A stretch of 64,000 nt of DNA, taken from NCBI RefSeq assembly GCF_014641945.1, contig NZ_BMIJ01000001.1:62001-126000 (forward strand). The letters are read 5' to 3'. The notes below the pieces were generated by a model. That model was not told where the DNA came from. It saw nothing but the letters and a program-made list of their open reading frames with translations, and made no database searches. Source of the DNA: Marinobacterium zhoushanense. GTDB lineage: Bacteria; Pseudomonadota; Gammaproteobacteria; Pseudomonadales; Balneatricaceae. The position numbers and the translations under genes were made by a program. How positions within the stretch are numbered: position 1 is the stretch's first letter; each line of letters begins with the position of its first letter. Of this stretch, positions 53,349-61,214 are shown piece by piece.

Positions 53349-54747
53349 GTTTTCAATAAAACAGCAGCTTACCAAGCTCACAACCGCCCTCTTGGTCATC
53401 CTGATAATGATAAGCTATTTGGCCGCCGATCTTTACGGACGTCGTGCTGCACGCCTGTCCTATGACCGGCTCCTCGCCGGTGCCACACTCCAAATCGCAG
53501 AAAATATCAGTCTGATCAACGGCGTCGTAGTGGTCGACCTGCCAAGATCGGCATTTAAGACTCTAGCGCTCGCACCCGATGATCGAGTTTTCTACGCCAT
53601 CACCGATGAAGACGGCACGCTGGTCACCGGATATAACGACATTCCCTTTCATGTAGAAGACAGCGATCAGCCTCGAGAAGATACGAGCATAGGACCTTTC
53701 AACTACAGGTTTTACACTCAAAAATATCGAGGCGAAAACATACGATTTATCACCATGGAGCAGGTCTTAAATGATGTGGCGATCAAAAAAAGAATAAGAA
53801 TAACGCTAGGCCAATCCGTGCGAGCCAGAGAGGCGCTGGCATCAGAGATTCGCTGGAAAGCATTACAGTTTGTATCATTTTTTTTCGTCGTTGCACTTCT
53901 GGTGGTCTCACTGGCTATAAGAATGATGCTTCTACCGCTTAAAACGCTGAACAAAGAGCTAGGCTCCCGTTCACCCGTAGACTTAACGCCACTCGATCTT
54001 TCGGTACCGGATGAAGTAGCCCCCTTACTGAAAACCATCAACCATTTCATGGCCCAGTTAAACGGTACCCTGGATAAACTGAAGCAATTCACGGCCATTG
54101 CCGCCCACCAGATACGCACGCCTTTGGCTGGCCTTAAATCTCAAGCGCAAAATGCGCTAGAGGAACAAGACAGCAGGATCAGGCGCCAACAATTGCAGCG
54201 TGTGGTCGAGTGCAGCGACTTACTGAGCGAAACCGTTAGCCAGCTACTGATGCAGGCCGAGCTGGAACACCGCTTTCGGCGTGAAGTTTTTGGAGATGTT
54301 CGACTGGATGAACTGGTCAAAGAGGTGTGTCGCGACGTTGCCGTGCCCGCCCTGCAAAATGGTGTAGAGGTGGCCTACTTGGGAGAGGGAGCGTTTCATT
54401 TGACCGGCGATCAATTCGCTTTGAAACAGATGATCCGCAACATTCTCGAAAATGCGATCAAATACAGTGATGATAACGGATTGGTCGAAACCAATATTCT
54501 GAAACATGAAAACGGCACAGTCGTGCTTTCGGTCAGCGACAATGGCCCAGGAATACCCGAAGCCGACCGCCCTAAGGTGTTTGAGCAGTTCTTCCGCGGT
54601 ACTGATATTACCAAGCCCGGAAGCGGCCTAGGGTTGTCAATCGCCAAGGAGATCGCCAATCATCACGGCGCCGACCTCCACCTGCTCGATAACAAACCTC
54701 ACGGACTCGTGGTCGAGATCCATTTTAAGAGGTCGGAAAATGCGTAA
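53335..54747 (+). CDS. tctE: Sensor histidine kinase, TctE type
   Basis: 470 residues. Two membrane segments (about 15-32 and 178-202) flank a roughly 145-residue periplasmic TctE-type sensor domain. Then come a HAMP-like linker, the phospho-His in AAHQIRTPLAGL and an HATPase domain (NILENAIKYS, DNGPGIPEADR, GSGLGLSIAKEIA). It overlaps both neighbours (tctD and the binding-protein gene), indicating a three-component sensor operon. Confidence 0.92.
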   Translation: MKQNRFSIKQQLTKLTTALLVILIMISYLAADLYGRRAARLSYDRLLAGATLQIAENISLINGVVVVDLPRSAFKTLALAPDDRVFYAITDEDGTLVTGYNDIPFHVEDSDQPREDTSIGPFNYRFYTQKYRGENIRFITMEQVLNDVAIKKRIRITLGQSVRAREALASEIRWKALQFVSFFFVVALLVVSLAIRMMLLPLKTLNKELGSRSPVDLTPLDLSVPDEVAPLLKTINHFMAQLNGTLDKLKQFTAIAAHQIRTPLAGLKSQAQNALEEQDSRIRRQQLQRVVECSDLLSETVSQLLMQAELEHRFRREVFGDVRLDELVKEVCRDVAVPALQNGVEVAYLGEGAFHLTGDQFALKQMIRNILENAIKYSDDNGLVETNILKHENGTVVLSVSDNGPGIPEADRPKVFEQFFRGTDITKPGSGLGLSIAKEIANHHGADLHLLDNKPHGLVVEIHFKRSENA

Positions 54748-55792
54748 GTTATTTCTACTGCTGATAGTGCTGGCCACGAATCTACACGCAGCCAACCTTT
54801 TCCAAATCCCAGCGGCCTCCTCACCTTCCACCAAACTCATCATTTATGGTGCGGCGGACTATCCTGCAATAAGCCCTCTGCTAATGGCATTTCACCGCAA
54901 GTATCCCAATATCGACATTGAGTACACAGAGGGGAACACCCTGAAGCTGTATCAGAAATTTCTTGCCGATCAGCCCAATGGCCCGGATGTGATGCTCAGC
55001 TCCGCTATGGACCTTCAGTTCAAGCTGGTCAATGATGGTTACGCTCGCCCTTACCTCTCCTCCGAAACCGAACGTTTGCCGCATTGGGCGAACTGGAGAA
55101 ATGAAATTTTCGGGTTCACCTATGAACCCGCCGTCATTGTCGTCAACAGGACGTTGCTCGACAGCGCCGATATACCCAGAAGCCGCTCCGAACTGCTGAC
55201 CTTGCTACGCCGCCAAAATGAAAGTCTAAGAGGCCGGATCGGCACATTCGATATTGAACGGGTGGGCATAGGCTATCTCACATGGGCCAACGACCGTCAA
55301 CAGACAACCAGTTATGGGCGCCTGCTGGAAGCTTTCGGCAACAGCCTGGCCCGTCAGTATCCCAGCAGCGCCTCCATGTTACAGTCGCTACAGGACAAAG
55401 AGCTGACTATTGCCTACAACGTCCTCGGCTCTTACGCGAACAGTTGGGCCAAGGTGTACCCGGACTTGCAGGTGATTTTACCGGAGGACTTCACGACACT
55501 GGTCATGCGCAGTGCCTTTATATCCCGGAGCGCCCGAAATCTGGAGAGCGCGCGCCTGTTCGTAGACTTCCTGCTGTCCAAAGAGGGGCAGAGAATACTG
55601 GCCGACGCGTCCAATCTTTACCCGATACGGGACGACATTTCAGGCTACGAAACGATCACATCGCTTATTAAGGTCGATGACAGTCGGTTCAAGCCGATAT
55701 ACCTCGATTTATCGCTGTTAGCGATTAGCGATCAATCAAAGAAGCAAATTATTCTGGATGAGTGGGATTCCGCGATGCAATCCTACCCCTGA
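54740..55792 (+). CDS. Periplasmic binding protein linked to the TctDE sensor
   Basis: 350 residues with a signal peptide (MRKLFLLLIVLATNLHA) and a type II solute-binding fold of the Fe3+/spermidine class (KLIIYGAADYPAISPLLMAFHRKYPNIDIEYTEG). No ABC permease or ATPase is nearby. Its start overlaps the tctE stop by 8 bp, so it probably delivers ligand information to the kinase rather than feeding a transporter. The ligand is presumably a tricarboxylate. Confidence 0.85.
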   Translation: MRKLFLLLIVLATNLHAANLFQIPAASSPSTKLIIYGAADYPAISPLLMAFHRKYPNIDIEYTEGNTLKLYQKFLADQPNGPDVMLSSAMDLQFKLVNDGYARPYLSSETERLPHWANWRNEIFGFTYEPAVIVVNRTLLDSADIPRSRSELLTLLRRQNESLRGRIGTFDIERVGIGYLTWANDRQQTTSYGRLLEAFGNSLARQYPSSASMLQSLQDKELTIAYNVLGSYANSWAKVYPDLQVILPEDFTTLVMRSAFISRSARNLESARLFVDFLLSKEGQRILADASNLYPIRDDISGYETITSLIKVDDSRFKPIYLDLSLLAISDQSKKQIILDEWDSAMQSYP

Positions 55793-55842
55793 GTAGTCCG
55801 CGTTAGACGAGCACCACCACAGTCTGATCACCGATCTCAACA

Positions 55843-56481
55843 CTAAAGGCGGGCGACCCGCTTATCCGCTTGATTCAAGTCTTGAGCAAACATCAAGGCT
55901 TGATGCCGACTAGTCATTTTGAGCTTTTTCCGAGTCCGGGTTATGGTCGCCTTTACAGTACTCTCCTTTAAGCCGAGGTCATTTGAGATGTCTGAATTCG
56001 TATAGCCAGCACATATTTTTTTAAGAACGTCCCTCTCTTTTTCCGTTAGATCACGCACATCAGCTCTAAACAGTGAGAGATATTCTCTCGACATTAATAG
56101 TGCTTTATTTTTAGCGTTAATTCCATTTCGACATAGAGATGACATCAGCTTATTAACAAAATCAAACTCTGCGGTCATGGGTATAACAAAGTCAATTTTT
56201 GAAGATTTAATTAACTTTTTATGCTGTTTACCCAAAACCTCTGTAAAAGCTATAAACAGCGTATCACCAGAACCGTAAATCGATCTTAAAATATCGATAA
56301 CCTCATAGTCTAATATGACATCATATATGATAAATAGGATTGGATCGCTCTTAACCCTAACAACTGATCGAATATTATTAAATTCGTAGAAATCAGTATC
56401 CCTTCCCATAGCAGTGGATATTATTCCTTTCAAACTGCTATTGAACAAAGGCGAGTTTCCGACAATTACCGCTCCGCACAT
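55843..56481 (-). CDS. LuxR-type regulator with an atypical receiver domain
   Basis: 212 residues. The C-terminal LuxR helix-turn-helix is intact (LTEKERDVLKKICAGYTNSDISNDLGLKESTVKATITRTRKKL). The N-terminal 120 residues look like a receiver domain with an Asp in FIIYDVILDY, but the conserved lysine segment reads VIPMT, so normal phospho-signalling is doubtful. The gene is more AT-rich than its neighbours and converges with the binding-protein gene. A TctD-box-like repeat lies 61 bp before its start. Confidence 0.82.
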   Translation of the reverse strand: MCGAVIVGNSPLFNSSLKGIISTAMGRDTDFYEFNNIRSVVRVKSDPILFIIYDVILDYEVIDILRSIYGSGDTLFIAFTEVLGKQHKKLIKSSKIDFVIPMTAEFDFVNKLMSSLCRNGINAKNKALLMSREYLSLFRADVRDLTEKERDVLKKICAGYTNSDISNDLGLKESTVKATITRTRKKLKMTSRHQALMFAQDLNQADKRVARL

Positions 56482-56796
56482 TCGAAACCTATATTTTGTA
56501 ACGTTATAACCCGAGGTTAGGAGAGGAGGCTAACAGAGCAACCTGTCATCAAGCTGTCGAGACCTCTATTGCAGCCAACTGCGTGCTAAGGATTAGTGTT
56601 GCGCCTACTTCAGAAGTGATAACCTTTAAAACCTAAAGATTCCGGCACGACGAACACCCGATCTCGGTATCATATTCCTAGAGGAGATCGCACTGGGAGA
56701 AGCACTCTGCGTGAGTGCTCACGCAGCCCCTTATCGTCGATGTATGTTCCGTGGATGACTCGTAAGATGTGGTATACCATAAGCACAACTGTAAAC
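56482..56796. other. Non-coding stretch between the LuxR-type gene and the DUF2149 remnant
   Basis: No gene is seen. It holds the TctD-box-like repeat at 56542, a perfect palindrome CTGCGTGAG-TG-CTCACGCAG (56707-56726) and TGGTATACCA (56770-56779). The rest shows nothing recognisable. Confidence 0.5.
56542..56559. promoter_or_regulatory. Candidate TctD box upstream of the LuxR-type gene
   Basis: CCTGTCA-TCAA-GCTGTCG has the two heptamers of the TctD box in swapped order, with one mismatch and the same 11-bp period. Confidence 0.5.
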
Positions 56797-56979
56797 GGCA
56801 CAGAACCCGTCACTGGCCGAGCACTTCAACAGCCGTCAGCAGGTTAGCAGATGAGCGAGGTACCAGAGCTGCCGACCCAGCCCAAAGGGATGGAGAGCAA
56901 GACCGGTCAGGGCTTCGAAGCGGCCGGCCAGGTCTACCGCGACCCGGAACCCGGCATGCTGATAATGATCGGCGAGTAA
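56797..56979 (+). pseudogene. Degenerate second copy of the DUF2149 gene (3' half)
   Basis: The sequence aligns with 43277-43451 over the second half of the DUF2149 gene, with long identical runs such as CGGCCAGGTCTACCGCGACC. An 8-bp insertion near 56850 breaks the frame (LAEHFNSRQQVSR then stop). After it the original frame is regained in a small open frame from the ATG at 56851, 42 residues, ending AAGQVYRDPEPGMLIMIGE. The membrane helix and 5' half are missing, so it cannot act as an ExbD-like subunit. Confidence 0.85.
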
Positions 56980-57010
56980 CTCCCACCGTTCAACTCTCAG
57001 TTGGCGTGAA

Positions 57011-57038
57011 TCGCCGTTTTATATGCATGAGACGGCGA
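57011..57038 (+). terminator. Hairpin after the DUF2149 remnant
   Basis: TCGCCGT and ACGGCGA form a 7-bp stem around a 14-nt loop, 31 bp after the remnant's stop. Position and context match the hairpin that ends the intact operon at 43485, so the duplicated segment probably included the terminator. Confidence 0.5.
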
Positions 57039-57153
57039 GTCTGATATCAATAAACGGAAATATCAGACCAGGTCCTTATTGCCCCAATAAACTAACGGAA
57101 AAGAGTAGTCATTTGAGCTAGTCATCATTGATTGCATGCTCATTTTCACACCC

Positions 57154-57375
57154 TTAAGTGAATGTATTTATATACAATAACTCCACCTTTTCTCTTGCCC
57201 ATGGAGTTTTACGCAAAAATTTCAGCGATGACTTGATTGAAGGCTCGTTATTAAAGCAGTTGATTTTGATTTGATCGTATAAGCCAACCCAACCATAATA
57301 TTCCACTAATCGCGTTAAAATTTTTTCAAGAGTTAACCCATGCAAAGGGTTATTGGGTTGTATTTCGCTCATCAA
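57154..57375 (-). CDS. VF530-family (DUF2132) small protein
   Basis: 73 residues matching the VF530 family, with [49 protein letters not shown]. Family members are small proteins with a proposed DNA-binding fold and often sit in cassette arrays. No attC is visible on its 3' side, so its cassette status is open. Confidence 0.85.
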   Translation of the reverse strand: MMSEIQPNNPLHGLTLEKILTRLVEYYGWVGLYDQIKINCFNNEPSIKSSLKFLRKTPWAREKVELLYINTFT

Positions 57376-57449
57376 GTTATTCCCGCTACTAATGTAAGTT
57401 ATCGAATCGTGCCATGTCCGCTAGACTTCTTCATTTCTCGGGTTATACA

Positions 57450-57544
57450 GTATGACCATGCCAATTTTATGTCCGAAGCAGTTTAGCTGCAGAGGTTCCA
57501 ACCCCTTGCGGGCGATTCTAATTTTTAGCCATGCATAGTTATCT
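57450..57544 (-). repeat. attC-like site 1 (degenerate R')
   Basis: On the minus strand it runs from AGATAAC just after the stop of the 57545 gene to GTCATAC. The central CCGAAGCAGTTTAGCTGC block resembles that of the site at 59197. The R' box lacks the normal GTT, so it may be inactive. Confidence 0.55.
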
Positions 57545-57835
57545 TCACAGCGCCCACCAAGAATATTTAACTTCAAGCGGTGAAAGTCTAGCACCAATTA
57601 CACATAACGACACAAATGTAACAGCAGTAACCAGTATAGCTAAAGCTGAACCAAATTCAGTTAATAGATAGATGCCAAGAAATCCTATAACAACTGTGAG
57701 AAAACAGGCAAATACCACACAAAACAACCAGTGCGGACCAATAACCTTTCGGCAGCCTTTACAGCGCGGACGAACACCGATGGCTAATAGTGTTATCGAT
57801 ATTGTTGCTTCACTACAATTTGGGCACTTCCGCAT
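57545..57835 (-). CDS. Cassette-encoded small membrane protein with a zinc-ribbon-like start
   Basis: 96 residues. Two CxxC pairs (CPNC at 4-7 and CKGC near 30) could form a small zinc ribbon ahead of two hydrophobic segments (LFCVVFACFLTVVIGFLGIYL and ALAILVTAVTFVSLCVIGA). The start codon lies about 18 bp after an attC R' box and the stop abuts the next attC. Function unknown. Confidence 0.75.
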   Translation of the reverse strand: MRKCPNCSEATISITLLAIGVRPRCKGCRKVIGPHWLFCVVFACFLTVVIGFLGIYLLTEFGSALAILVTAVTFVSLCVIGARLSPLEVKYSWWAL

Positions 57836-57849
57836 CCTTCTTATTCCTC

Positions 57850-57911
57850 GGCTAACGCTAACAACACTAAAGCGGAAAAACTACAAGGTCAATTTCATAA
57901 TCTTGTTATCT
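57850..57911 (-). repeat. attC site 2
   Basis: About 62 bp. On the minus strand it runs from AGATAAC, overlapping the stop codon of the 57906 gene, through AACAAGATTATG, to GTTAGCGTTAGCC. Confidence 0.75.
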
Positions 57912-58388
57912 GCAGTTCGGGTGACAATTTGGAAATATTAAATTTAAGACTTCTCCAACATACGCAAAGCCAAATATAAAAATAGTTATGACCAAAATGC
58001 TTGCATATTGAAGCCTATGAATACCAGGAATTATCACCGCCATTTCAGGGTTTCTAGGATTATAGAAAATATTTATATGTTTTCCAACGAAGTATCGAGC
58101 AGTATATTTTCCGGCGTATTTCTTGGTAAAGCCTGAAGTTCCCATATATGTAAAATTTGAACTAGTATAACTTATACCATTCACCTTATATTTGAACTCA
58201 ATTATAGGAGCATAGAATTTCAGACCATTCCTTACAGATTTTGTTTCAATATGCGATGCGATTACTAAGGCAGGAATCTTCGGCCAAAGTAGGCTAGCCC
58301 GTCCTAGAAAAACTTTCTTAACTGAGAAAGCCATAAAACATAACCAAATCCCCAGCATCAATATTCTCAGTATCCAGCTAGCTTCCAT
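57906..58388 (-). CDS. Cassette-encoded DUF3592-like membrane protein
   Basis: 160 residues with an N-terminal helix (about 5-22) and a C-terminal helix (about 127-150). Between them is an extracytoplasmic domain typical of DUF3592 (WPKIPALVIASHIETKS, PIIEFKYKVNGISYTSSNF, NIFYNPRNPEMAVI). Its stop overlaps an attC R'' box and its start (AAGGA site) follows another attC. Function unknown. Confidence 0.8.
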   Translation of the reverse strand: MEASWILRILMLGIWLCFMAFSVKKVFLGRASLLWPKIPALVIASHIETKSVRNGLKFYAPIIEFKYKVNGISYTSSNFTYMGTSGFTKKYAGKYTARYFVGKHINIFYNPRNPEMAVIIPGIHRLQYASILVITIFIFGFAYVGEVLNLIFPNCHPNCR

Positions 58389-58403
58389 GCAAAGTCCTTA
58401 CCG

Positions 58404-58487
58404 CACACAAACGCCAAAAACAGGGTAATATTTTCCATTTTGAGTGCAGGGAAGTAAAATATTTCCAACGGCCTTGGATTGTTACAT
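58404..58487 (-). repeat. attC site 3
   Basis: About 84 bp. On the minus strand it runs from ATGTAAC through AATCCAAGGCC and an internal AATATTTT/AAAATATT inverted pair to TTTTTGGCGTTTGTG. Confidence 0.7.
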
Positions 58488-58491
58488 GCAT

Positions 58492-59007
58492 CTATTTTAT
58501 ACTTCGGTACACAAAGTCATTTAGCTCAGAAACCGACTTAACAATGTATAATGACTTTCTACATGATAATACTTTTAATCTAGCAGTGAAATCATCATTC
58601 CAGAATTTTGGGCATAGCCGTAAAACTTTATAGCTCTCAAGAGTGCCTTTTAGTACCGAGCTGCCATCAGGCCAACCTTCCGGTTTTACGACAAGCCCTT
58701 TTAGTAGTCTCTTAGTCACAAACCAGTAGCTTGTTAAGTATGGCAGATCAATATAAACCAATGTATCAGCTGCTTCCAAACGCTGGTGAAATGAATTTAT
58801 TGGTCCAAACCCATCAATTATCCAACTTTCAGACGATAAAATACGCTCATGCGCTTCATCGAATGAACTTCGATCTACCAGCTCCCCATTCTTTGTGTAC
58901 ACCATCGAATCTAGCTGATGTAACTGTATACCAGTTTCCGACGCTAGCGCTTTGCTTAAAGTAGACTTACCGCTTCCAGGCTTACCAAAAACTGCTATTT
59001 TTTTCAT
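58492..59007 (-). CDS. Cassette-encoded P-loop NTPase (adenylate-kinase-like, FlaR type)
   Basis: 171 residues from the ATG at 59007, which has a strong AAAGGAGG site. Walker A is GKPGSGKSTLSKAL (about 8-21), followed by LHQLDSMVY, WIIDGFGPIN and a C-terminal LCPKFWNDDF. It resembles the small nucleoside/adenylate-kinase-like group annotated as 'DNA topology modulation protein FlaR', whose true reaction is unknown. The longer frame to 59058 would run through a hairpin and is unlikely. Confidence 0.82.
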   Translation of the reverse strand: MKKIAVFGKPGSGKSTLSKALASETGIQLHQLDSMVYTKNGELVDRSSFDEAHERILSSESWIIDGFGPINSFHQRLEAADTLVYIDLPYLTSYWFVTKRLLKGLVVKPEGWPDGSSVLKGTLESYKVLRLCPKFWNDDFTARLKVLSCRKSLYIVKSVSELNDFVYRSIK

Positions 59008-59196
59008 ACTGCCTCCTTTATATGAATTATTCCCATGAGGCAGAAACAGAAAACCCACCTCTCTGGGGTGGGTTTGATAAATTAAAGACGCATCAAAACT
59101 CCCACCATTCCTATGGAATGATGATAATTCGAGATACTTTGTGTGTAAGATTTAGATTCATGCGGTTTATCCTGCTAGAAGAGCATCATGATGTCA
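59008..59196 (-). other. Cassette leader upstream of the P-loop gene
   Basis: An unusually long (189 bp) non-coding segment within a cassette, where most leaders here are under 40 bp. It contains a terminator-like hairpin and AT-rich sequence that could hold a cassette promoter. Confidence 0.45.
59051..59075 (-). terminator. Terminator-like hairpin inside a cassette leader
   Basis: AAACCCACC and GGTGGGTTT form a 9-bp stem with a 7-nt loop. On the minus strand it is followed by TCTGTTTCTG, a U-rich tail. It lies 44 bp before the start codon of the P-loop gene, as an attenuator would. Confidence 0.65.
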
Positions 59197-59283
59197 ACTG
59201 AACGTCGCGCTTTGGGGCCGAAGCAGTGTAGCTGCTGAGGTCCCAGCAACACGCAGTGTTGCGGCAACAGTGCCTTGTTATCT
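59197..59283 (-). repeat. attC site 4
   Basis: About 87 bp. On the minus strand it runs from AGATAAC, overlapping the stop of the 59278 gene, through AACAAGGCACTGTTGCC and CAGCAGCTACACTGC to GCGACGTTCAGT. Confidence 0.75.
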
Positions 59284-59799
59284 TTTAATTGACTCAATTG
59301 AATTGACCGCTTGCTTTATATAGATACTATTATTTGATGCGAGGTCCTGTGTGTGCATTGAGATTATTTTTGAACCACTAAGGTAGCAGTACATCACGCC
59401 CTCTAACTCCATACCATGAGCGGAGCCTCGCCAACTGACTTTTGAGGCTGTTATACCTGAAATATCAACAAAAGTGACATCGCTTTTGATGAAGTTGGCT
59501 CTTTGACGCGAAACACCTGATAAAAACTTAAGTAGGTAATTTGATAACCCCTGCTTAAGTTCGCTTTCGCTCATTTCTGGAAGCTCTTGCCCAGTCTCAA
59601 AAACTGTTATCTGTAGCAGAGTTTTAAATTTTTCCGATTGCTCTTTGAAAAATGCGATAGTTTGAGACCCTCTGCCCATATCTTTAGTTACTGGACCTTC
59701 AAAACCTTGGGGCGGGGTTAACTCTCCTCCAGAAAATCTGAACGCATAAGAGTTAAAACTGACTATCAATAAAATCACAAGAGTTAAAATTCGGCACAT
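59278..59799 (-). CDS. Cassette-encoded exported protein of unknown function
   Basis: 173 residues with a signal peptide (LTLVILLIVSFNSYA-FRF). The mature part is soluble and polar (LTPPQGFEGPVTKDMGRGSQTIAFF ... SKVSWRGSAHGMELEGVMYCYLSG), the sort of small periplasmic protein common in cassettes. No family recognised. A GGAGG site precedes the ATG. Confidence 0.75.
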   Translation of the reverse strand: MCRILTLVILLIVSFNSYAFRFSGGELTPPQGFEGPVTKDMGRGSQTIAFFKEQSEKFKTLLQITVFETGQELPEMSESELKQGLSNYLLKFLSGVSRQRANFIKSDVTFVDISGITASKVSWRGSAHGMELEGVMYCYLSGSKIISMHTQDLASNNSIYIKQAVNSIESIKR

Positions 59800-59812
59800 A
59801 AATCCTCCTTGA

Positions 59813-59896
59813 AGATAACGCCTAATTTAGGGACCGGAACTGCGTAGCAGCGGAAGTCCCAACCCGCTTGTGGGCGGCTACAATTAATTGTTATAT
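59813..59896 (-). repeat. attC site 5
   Basis: About 84 bp. On the minus strand it runs from ATATAAC at the stop of the 59891 gene through AATTAATTGTAGCC and CGCTGCTACGCAG to CTAAATTAGGCGTTATCT, a typical L'-R' end. Confidence 0.82.
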
Positions 59897-60496
59897 ACCG
59901 CTTTCCACCAATATTTTTTTAACCGTTTCTTTAATATTTTCTTTAAGTACACTCTCAACAAGAATTTTATCATCAGAAGAAAGCATTGAGAACTTTTCAG
60001 GCAACTTTCCAACTTCTATTTTCTTCATGCTTTGTAAGTAGCAGCCAGAACAGCGACTATTGCCGTTAATATAAGGGACTAGATTAAGGGCGACATATGA
60101 CATCGCTGGCAATGGTTTACCAAGAAACATTTTTTGATTTATACCATAGCCATAAGTTCCAGCTATACCATAAACGTCTCTAGGAACTAGTTTTAACGCC
60201 ATGTCTACATTTTTAATTTCCGACTCTGCTATTAATGACACTTTCATTCCTTTCCCTTCCACATATTCTTTTACTGTAGAAACCAATAAGTCTGAAAATA
60301 AATCATTTTCTATGTAATCATAATCATTAGTAAATATTGTTGTACCTATAGTCACAAAGTTTGGATACTTCGGAAATTCATTAACGATCCCAACAGTATT
60401 AACTAAATTTAGTTCCTGCTGTTTAATATTTGATGCGCAACCTGAAATTAAAATAATCAAAAAAACTGCACAAGTTATTTTAATGATGTTTCTCAT
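59891..60496 (-). CDS. Cassette-encoded lipoprotein of unknown function
   Basis: 201 residues with a lipoprotein signal (AVFLIILISGCAS; lipid-modified Cys19 or 20). The mature protein is polar with no recognised domain. Its strongly AT-rich codons contrast with the chromosomal flanks. Confidence 0.75.
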   Translation of the reverse strand: MRNIIKITCAVFLIILISGCASNIKQQELNLVNTVGIVNEFPKYPNFVTIGTTIFTNDYDYIENDLFSDLLVSTVKEYVEGKGMKVSLIAESEIKNVDMALKLVPRDVYGIAGTYGYGINQKMFLGKPLPAMSYVALNLVPYINGNSRCSGCYLQSMKKIEVGKLPEKFSMLSSDDKILVESVLKENIKETVKKILVESGI

Positions 60497-60510
60497 TTTA
60501 TCTCCAATTT

Positions 60511-60589
60511 AAATAACGCTGCCAACAGCGGCCGAGCGTAGCGAGGTCCCAGCGCACGAAGTGCGCGATGCTGCTTGGCCTTGTTAAAT
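60511..60589 (-). repeat. attC site 6
   Basis: About 79 bp. On the minus strand ATTTAAC-AAGGCCAAGCAGC opens it and GCTGTTGGCAGCGTTATTT closes it, around a GCGCACTTCGTGCGC hairpin. This is a textbook inverted attC. Confidence 0.88.
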
Positions 60590-60591
60590 GT

Positions 60592-60933
60592 TTACTTGGA
60601 CGATTCAATTTCTTCCTCAAGCACTTTTCGAATTCCTTCCGCTGTAATTTCTGTAATCTCTCTTCTTCTAATGACAATTTTTTCTACGTTACTACTTTTG
60701 ACTTTATCATAAAGCCAAGAAGAAAAGAGTCCTAAATCAATAGTAACCGAAGCGTCCACGATAAATTGCAAAACTTCAGGAATGCCAACAGACTTCCGGA
60801 TTAATGCTCCTTGGAATTCAACTTTAGCGTCACCAGGAACTACGATAGACGCTCCTGAGCTTAGAGATTTTGACTCTATAAATTCAAAGCCTAAATTATG
60901 ATTATGGGAATGTATTTCAATTGGAATTTTCAT
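60592..60933 (-). CDS. Cassette-encoded hypothetical protein
   Basis: 113 residues, soluble, without signal or membrane segment. The N-terminal IPIEIHSHNHNLGFEF is histidine-rich and the C-terminus (ITEITAEGIRKVLEEEIESSK) is a charged helix. No family recognised. Only 47 bp without an attC separate it from the next gene upstream, so the two share one cassette. Confidence 0.68.
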   Translation of the reverse strand: MKIPIEIHSHNHNLGFEFIESKSLSSGASIVVPGDAKVEFQGALIRKSVGIPEVLQFIVDASVTIDLGLFSSWLYDKVKSSNVEKIVIRRREITEITAEGIRKVLEEEIESSK

Positions 60934-60980
60934 ATGTATTGCTCCTGCTCAATGACTAGGAACCGAATCACTAATTTATA

Positions 60981-61214
60981 TTATTTTTTAGAAACCAACT
61001 TATTGAAGTTATTAATTGCTTCATCCATACGATTTTCAGCTTCTTCATTTTGTTCTTCGGCTGTCATTTCAACCCAAGACTCCTGGCAAACTGGGCACTC
61101 AAGTACAAATTCACCCTCTATATTATGCGTGCCTATCATTTTCCCAAAGTAATCACAGGATTTGCATTTGAAATTGTGTCCGGTCATATACGACATACTA
61201 TTTCCATATGGCAT
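60981..61214 (-). CDS. Cassette-encoded small zinc-ribbon-like protein
   Basis: 77 residues. Two CxxC pairs (CKSC at about 17-20 and CPVC near 40) suggest a zinc ribbon, followed by an acidic helix (MTAEEQNEEAENRMDEAINNFNKLV). Its start codon overlaps the R' box of attC 7 (GTTAAATG). Confidence 0.72.
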   Translation of the reverse strand: MPYGNSMSYMTGHNFKCKSCDYFGKMIGTHNIEGEFVLECPVCQESWVEMTAEEQNEEAENRMDEAINNFNKLVSKK

